Shown piece after piece: positions 61,536 to 64,000 of a stretch of DNA of 64,000 nucleotides (position 1 is the stretch's first letter; every line of letters starts with the position of its first letter). Below the pieces are notes generated by a model. The model was not told the DNA's origin. It ran no database searches and was given only the letters and a program-made list of their open reading frames with translations. Where the stretch lies: contig NZ_BLJU01000005.1 in the NCBI RefSeq assembly GCF_009932725.1, positions 1-64,000 on the forward strand, given 5' to 3'. Source of the DNA: Pseudomonas yangonensis (lineage in GTDB: Bacteria; Pseudomonadota; Gammaproteobacteria; Pseudomonadales; Pseudomonadaceae). The translations under genes were made by a program, and so were the position numbers.

Positions 61536-63032
61536 ATGAGCACCCTCATCGAAACTCTTCCCAGTGTCGAGGCCTTCCTGGCCCGCACGCACGCTTCGTT
61601 CATCGATGGCGAACAGCGCCAAGCCAGCAACGGCATTGGCCGCGACATCCACAACCCGGCAACCGATGGCGTCCTGAGCCAAACCGTGCAGGCGACTGCC
61701 GAGCAGGTCGAAGCGATCGTGCAATCGGCTCATCGGGCCTTCAAATCAGGCGTCTGGAGTGGCCTGGCGCCTGCCGAACGCGAGCGTATCCTGCTGCGCT
61801 TTGCAGATGTCGTCGAAGCTCACGGCGAGGAACTGGCGCAACTGGAAAGCCTCAACCAAGGCAAGTCGATCCACCTGGCACGCGCCGTGGAAGTTGGCGC
61901 ATCGCTCAACTACATGCGCTACATGGCCGGCTGGGCAACCAAGATCGAAGGCCAGACCCTCGACGTCTCCATCCCGGTGCCCGCAGGCGCACGCTTCAAT
62001 GCCTATACCCGCCGTGAGGCAGTTGGGGTGATCGCCGGTATCGTGCCATGGAACTTCCCGCTGATGATCGCCCTGTGGAAGATCATGCCGGCGCTGGCCT
62101 GTGGCAACACCATCATCATCAAGCCGGCCGACGAAACCCCACTTACGGCGCTGCGTCTGGCAGAGCTGGCCATCGAGGCCGGCATTCCGGCGGGCGTGTT
62201 CAACGTGCTGGTGGGCAAGGGATCGGAGGCGGGTTCGGCGCTGGTTGCTCACCCACTGGTGAGCAAGGTGTCGTTTACCGGCTCCACCGCCGTAGGTAAG
62301 CAGGTAGGTGTCGCCGCGCTGCAGAACATGACCCGCTTCACCCTCGAGTTGGGCGGCAAGAACCCCATGCTGGTATTGGCCGATGCCGACATCGAAAAGG
62401 CGGTCGCCGGGGCCATTGGCGGTGGCCTGCTCAACCAGGGGCAGGTCTGCGCCGCAGCGTCGCGCCTCTATGTGCATGCAAGCCGTTACAAGGACTTCGT
62501 CGAAGCACTTACCGCTCAGGTCGCCGCCCTCAAGGTCGGCGCGGGTATGGACGCCGAGGCTCAGATCAACGCGCTGGTTTCGCGCAAGCAGCAGAGCAGC
62601 GTGCTGAACTACCTCGACATCGCCCGCCGGGAAGGCGCCCGCTTCACCACTGGCGGTGGCAAGCCGGATCTTCCGGGTTACTTCGTGCAACCGACCGTAC
62701 TGGCCGACGTTCAACAGACCATGACCAGCGCTCAGGAAGAGATCTTCGGCCCGGTGCTGTCGGTATTGCCCTTTGACGATATCGAGCAGGCGGTGACCAT
62801 GGTCAATGACAGTCGTTACGGCCTGACCGCGAGCATCTGGAGCAACGACCTGGGCCGGGTGATGGACCTGATCCCGCGTATCGAGGCCGGTACGGTGTGG
62901 GTCAACAACCACGTACCGGTCGACCCGAACATGCCGTTCGGTGGTTACAAGCAATCGGGGATCGGCCGAGAGTTCGGCAAGGCCGCCATCGAAGGCTTTA
63001 CCGAAAGCAAATCGGTGTGCATCACCTACTGA
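61536..63032 (+). CDS. feaB: Phenylacetaldehyde dehydrogenase, FeaB type
   Basis: 498 residues from ATG 61536, with TGGAG upstream; longer readings to 61389 lack family sequence. ALDH superfamily: FIDGEQRQASNG, VPWNFPLMIALWKIMPALAC, SFTGSTAVGKQVG, catalytic Glu in TLELGGKNPMLVL and catalytic Cys in NQGQVCAAASR. LTASIWSNDLGRVMDLIPRI and GYKQSGIGREFG complete the tetramer interface. It oxidises phenylacetaldehyde or 4-hydroxyphenylacetaldehyde to the acid with NAD, feeding the hpa route. Generic aldehyde dehydrogenase is the alternative. Confidence 0.88.
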   Translation: MSTLIETLPSVEAFLARTHASFIDGEQRQASNGIGRDIHNPATDGVLSQTVQATAEQVEAIVQSAHRAFKSGVWSGLAPAERERILLRFADVVEAHGEELAQLESLNQGKSIHLARAVEVGASLNYMRYMAGWATKIEGQTLDVSIPVPAGARFNAYTRREAVGVIAGIVPWNFPLMIALWKIMPALACGNTIIIKPADETPLTALRLAELAIEAGIPAGVFNVLVGKGSEAGSALVAHPLVSKVSFTGSTAVGKQVGVAALQNMTRFTLELGGKNPMLVLADADIEKAVAGAIGGGLLNQGQVCAAASRLYVHASRYKDFVEALTAQVAALKVGAGMDAEAQINALVSRKQQSSVLNYLDIARREGARFTTGGGKPDLPGYFVQPTVLADVQQTMTSAQEEIFGPVLSVLPFDDIEQAVTMVNDSRYGLTASIWSNDLGRVMDLIPRIEAGTVWVNNHVPVDPNMPFGGYKQSGIGREFGKAAIEGFTESKSVCITY

Positions 63033-63242
63033 CGCCAGCCACGCCGCCCGACACAGCGGGCGGCATTCCCCGGAGCTGGGTAACACCTGCGCCGGCGGCC
63101 CCTGACAACCTGAGCGCAACCTATCCAGGTCCGCGGGCCTGACACCTCATCGACAACATCGAGGTGCTGTCCAGCATAGCCGGCCACCGGTGAGCGCGGA
63201 GCGGCGCAAGGCGCCACTCCTGCCCAACCGGATCTTAAAGGC

Positions 63243-63521
63243 TCAGTTGCGCCACTCGACGTCGAACGTTTCTCCGGCCATACGCTGCAGGTGGTCAACG
63301 ACTACGCCCTGGAGCTCGACCAGCTCGGCGTGATCAGGTGACTGCAGAGTGACGCGCAAACCGCCGTCGATCACCTGCAGTTCGCACACGGCCGGCTCGA
63401 AGGGAATGTGCGCGCTGGTCTCATCGAAACGCACCGCGAACTTATGACTCCAGTGGCGGCACAAGCGCGTCAGGCAACGGCCTGGCGCCGTCATGGGAAT
63501 TTCAGCATGGCTATTGAACAT
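63243..63521 (-). CDS. DUF2218-type small protein
   Basis: 92 residues; GAGGACAC precedes the ATG. HWSHKFAVRFDETSAHIPFE and CRLTRL-like CLTRLCRHW are typical of DUF2218, a small cytoplasmic family of unknown role often next to iron or redox genes. It lies 89 bases downstream of the HxlR gene on the same strand and is probably controlled with it. Confidence 0.78.
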   Translation of the reverse strand: MFNSHAEIPMTAPGRCLTRLCRHWSHKFAVRFDETSAHIPFEPAVCELQVIDGGLRVTLQSPDHAELVELQGVVVDHLQRMAGETFDVEWRN

Positions 63522-63610
63522 GAATGTGTCCTCATAAAAATTTGAAGCGGGACGGTACCCAGACAGGGCAATCTACGCCACCAGCCGGTCCGGTCTTGGC
63601 AAAGTTAAAG

Positions 63611-63973
63611 CTAACTTGCCCGGTAGGCGCGACGTGAGCGGCAGATATCGGCGTGATTGGCATCGGCCCATTGCACCAGCGCCTGCATCGGCTGCAGAAA
63701 TGACACCCCCAATGCCGTCAGCTGATATTCGACGCGCGGCGGCACCTCGGCGAACACTTCTCGCGAGATAAAGCCGTCCATTTCCAGGCGCTTGAGCGTG
63801 CGCGAGAGCATTTGCTTGGAAATGTCATCGATCTCACGGCCCAGTTCGTTGAAACGCAGCCTGCGCCCAGCCAGCGCCTCCAGCACCAGCAGACTCCATT
63901 GATCGCCAATGCGGTCGAGCACATCACGGATCGGGCAAGGGTGATCGAACATTAGGGTTTCGGCATTGGACAT
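63611..63973 (-). CDS. HxlR-family transcriptional regulator
   Basis: 120 residues from ATG 63973, with GGAGAG upstream; the frame stays open to the window edge but MSNAETLMFDHPCPIRDVLD is the normal start with the redox-type Cys near residue 13. The winged helix has IGDQWSLLVLEALAGRRLRF, DISKQMLSRTLKRLEMDGFI and VEYQLTALG. HxlR proteins respond to aldehydes, quinones or redox stress. The target is unknown; DUF2218 follows. Confidence 0.9.
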   Translation of the reverse strand: MSNAETLMFDHPCPIRDVLDRIGDQWSLLVLEALAGRRLRFNELGREIDDISKQMLSRTLKRLEMDGFISREVFAEVPPRVEYQLTALGVSFLQPMQALVQWADANHADICRSRRAYRAS

Positions 63974-64000
63974 GGCGGCTCTCCGGTCAATCAAGGTCAC

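Noticed and set aside
1..64000. CRISPR arrays, insertion sequences, integrases, phage genes
   Set aside because: No regularly spaced repeats, transposase or integrase motifs were seen on either strand.

Overview
The window looks like the chromosome of a Pseudomonas-type gammaproteobacterium (inference). The evidence is GC-rich coding DNA, a recC-recB-recD order without ptrA, OprD-type porins, unfused hpaG1/hpaG2, and many LysR, AraC and MarR regulators. No rRNA, tRNA, CRISPR array, insertion sequence or phage gene is visible.

Layout. 0.2-9.3 kb: recCBD, translationally coupled, minus strand. 9.4-12.6 kb: a ComEA-like protein, an XRE/MmyB regulator, a decayed asparagine-synthetase fragment and an MFS exporter. 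12.6-17.6 kb: an amino-acid module with a truncated threonine/serine-dehydratase-type gene, an ornithine-cyclodeaminase-family enzyme, a YheO/DauR-type regulator, a LysR regulator, a D-threo-3-hydroxyaspartate-dehydratase-like enzyme and an asparaginase. 17.8-22.5 kb: LysR, SDR, CMD-family protein and a two-component flavin monooxygenase whose reductase carries a MarR-like tail. 22.7-25.1 kb: two MFS exporters. 25.2-30.7 kb: TRAP transporter, OprD-family porin and a FeaR-like AraC regulator. 30.8-32.4 kb: remnant of an NSS transporter and an aromatic-amino-acid decarboxylase. 32.6-44.1 kb: LysR, hpaA, hpaR, the homoprotocatechuate meta-cleavage operon hpaG1-G2-E-D-F-H-I-gabD, a secreted unknown protein and a second hpaR. 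44.2-48.4 kb: orphan PotF-like binding protein, then a GlcG-like, FAD oxidoreductase, cupin and LuxR set. 48.5-53.6 kb: TetR, an unusual soluble chemoreceptor, a LysR with an AraC relic, and an MFS exporter. 53.6-63.0 kb: moaF-SDR-SDR, FeaR-like regulator, DUF3156-like protein, APC permease, porin and phenylacetaldehyde dehydrogenase. 63.2-64.0 kb: DUF2218-like protein and an HxlR regulator.

How it fits together. Much of 18-63 kb can be read as one arylethylamine/hydroxyphenylacetate supersystem. Aromatic amine is taken up (porin, APC permease) or made by the decarboxylase. It is oxidised to the aldehyde by an enzyme not clearly present, then to the acid by FeaB, hydroxylated (candidate pair at 20-22 kb), ring-cleaved by HpaD and carried by HpaE/F/G/H/I and GabD to succinate and pyruvate. 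A near-perfect 12-bp palindrome, TTAACATGTTAA, recurs in the control regions of the TRAP/oprD pair, both FeaR-like genes and, twice, of hpaG1. It ties these separate blocks into one putative regulon, plausibly read by the HpaR proteins. The second distinctive element is the hydroxyaspartate-type module with its truncated dehydratase. Functions are family assignments from sequence reading; no database search was run.
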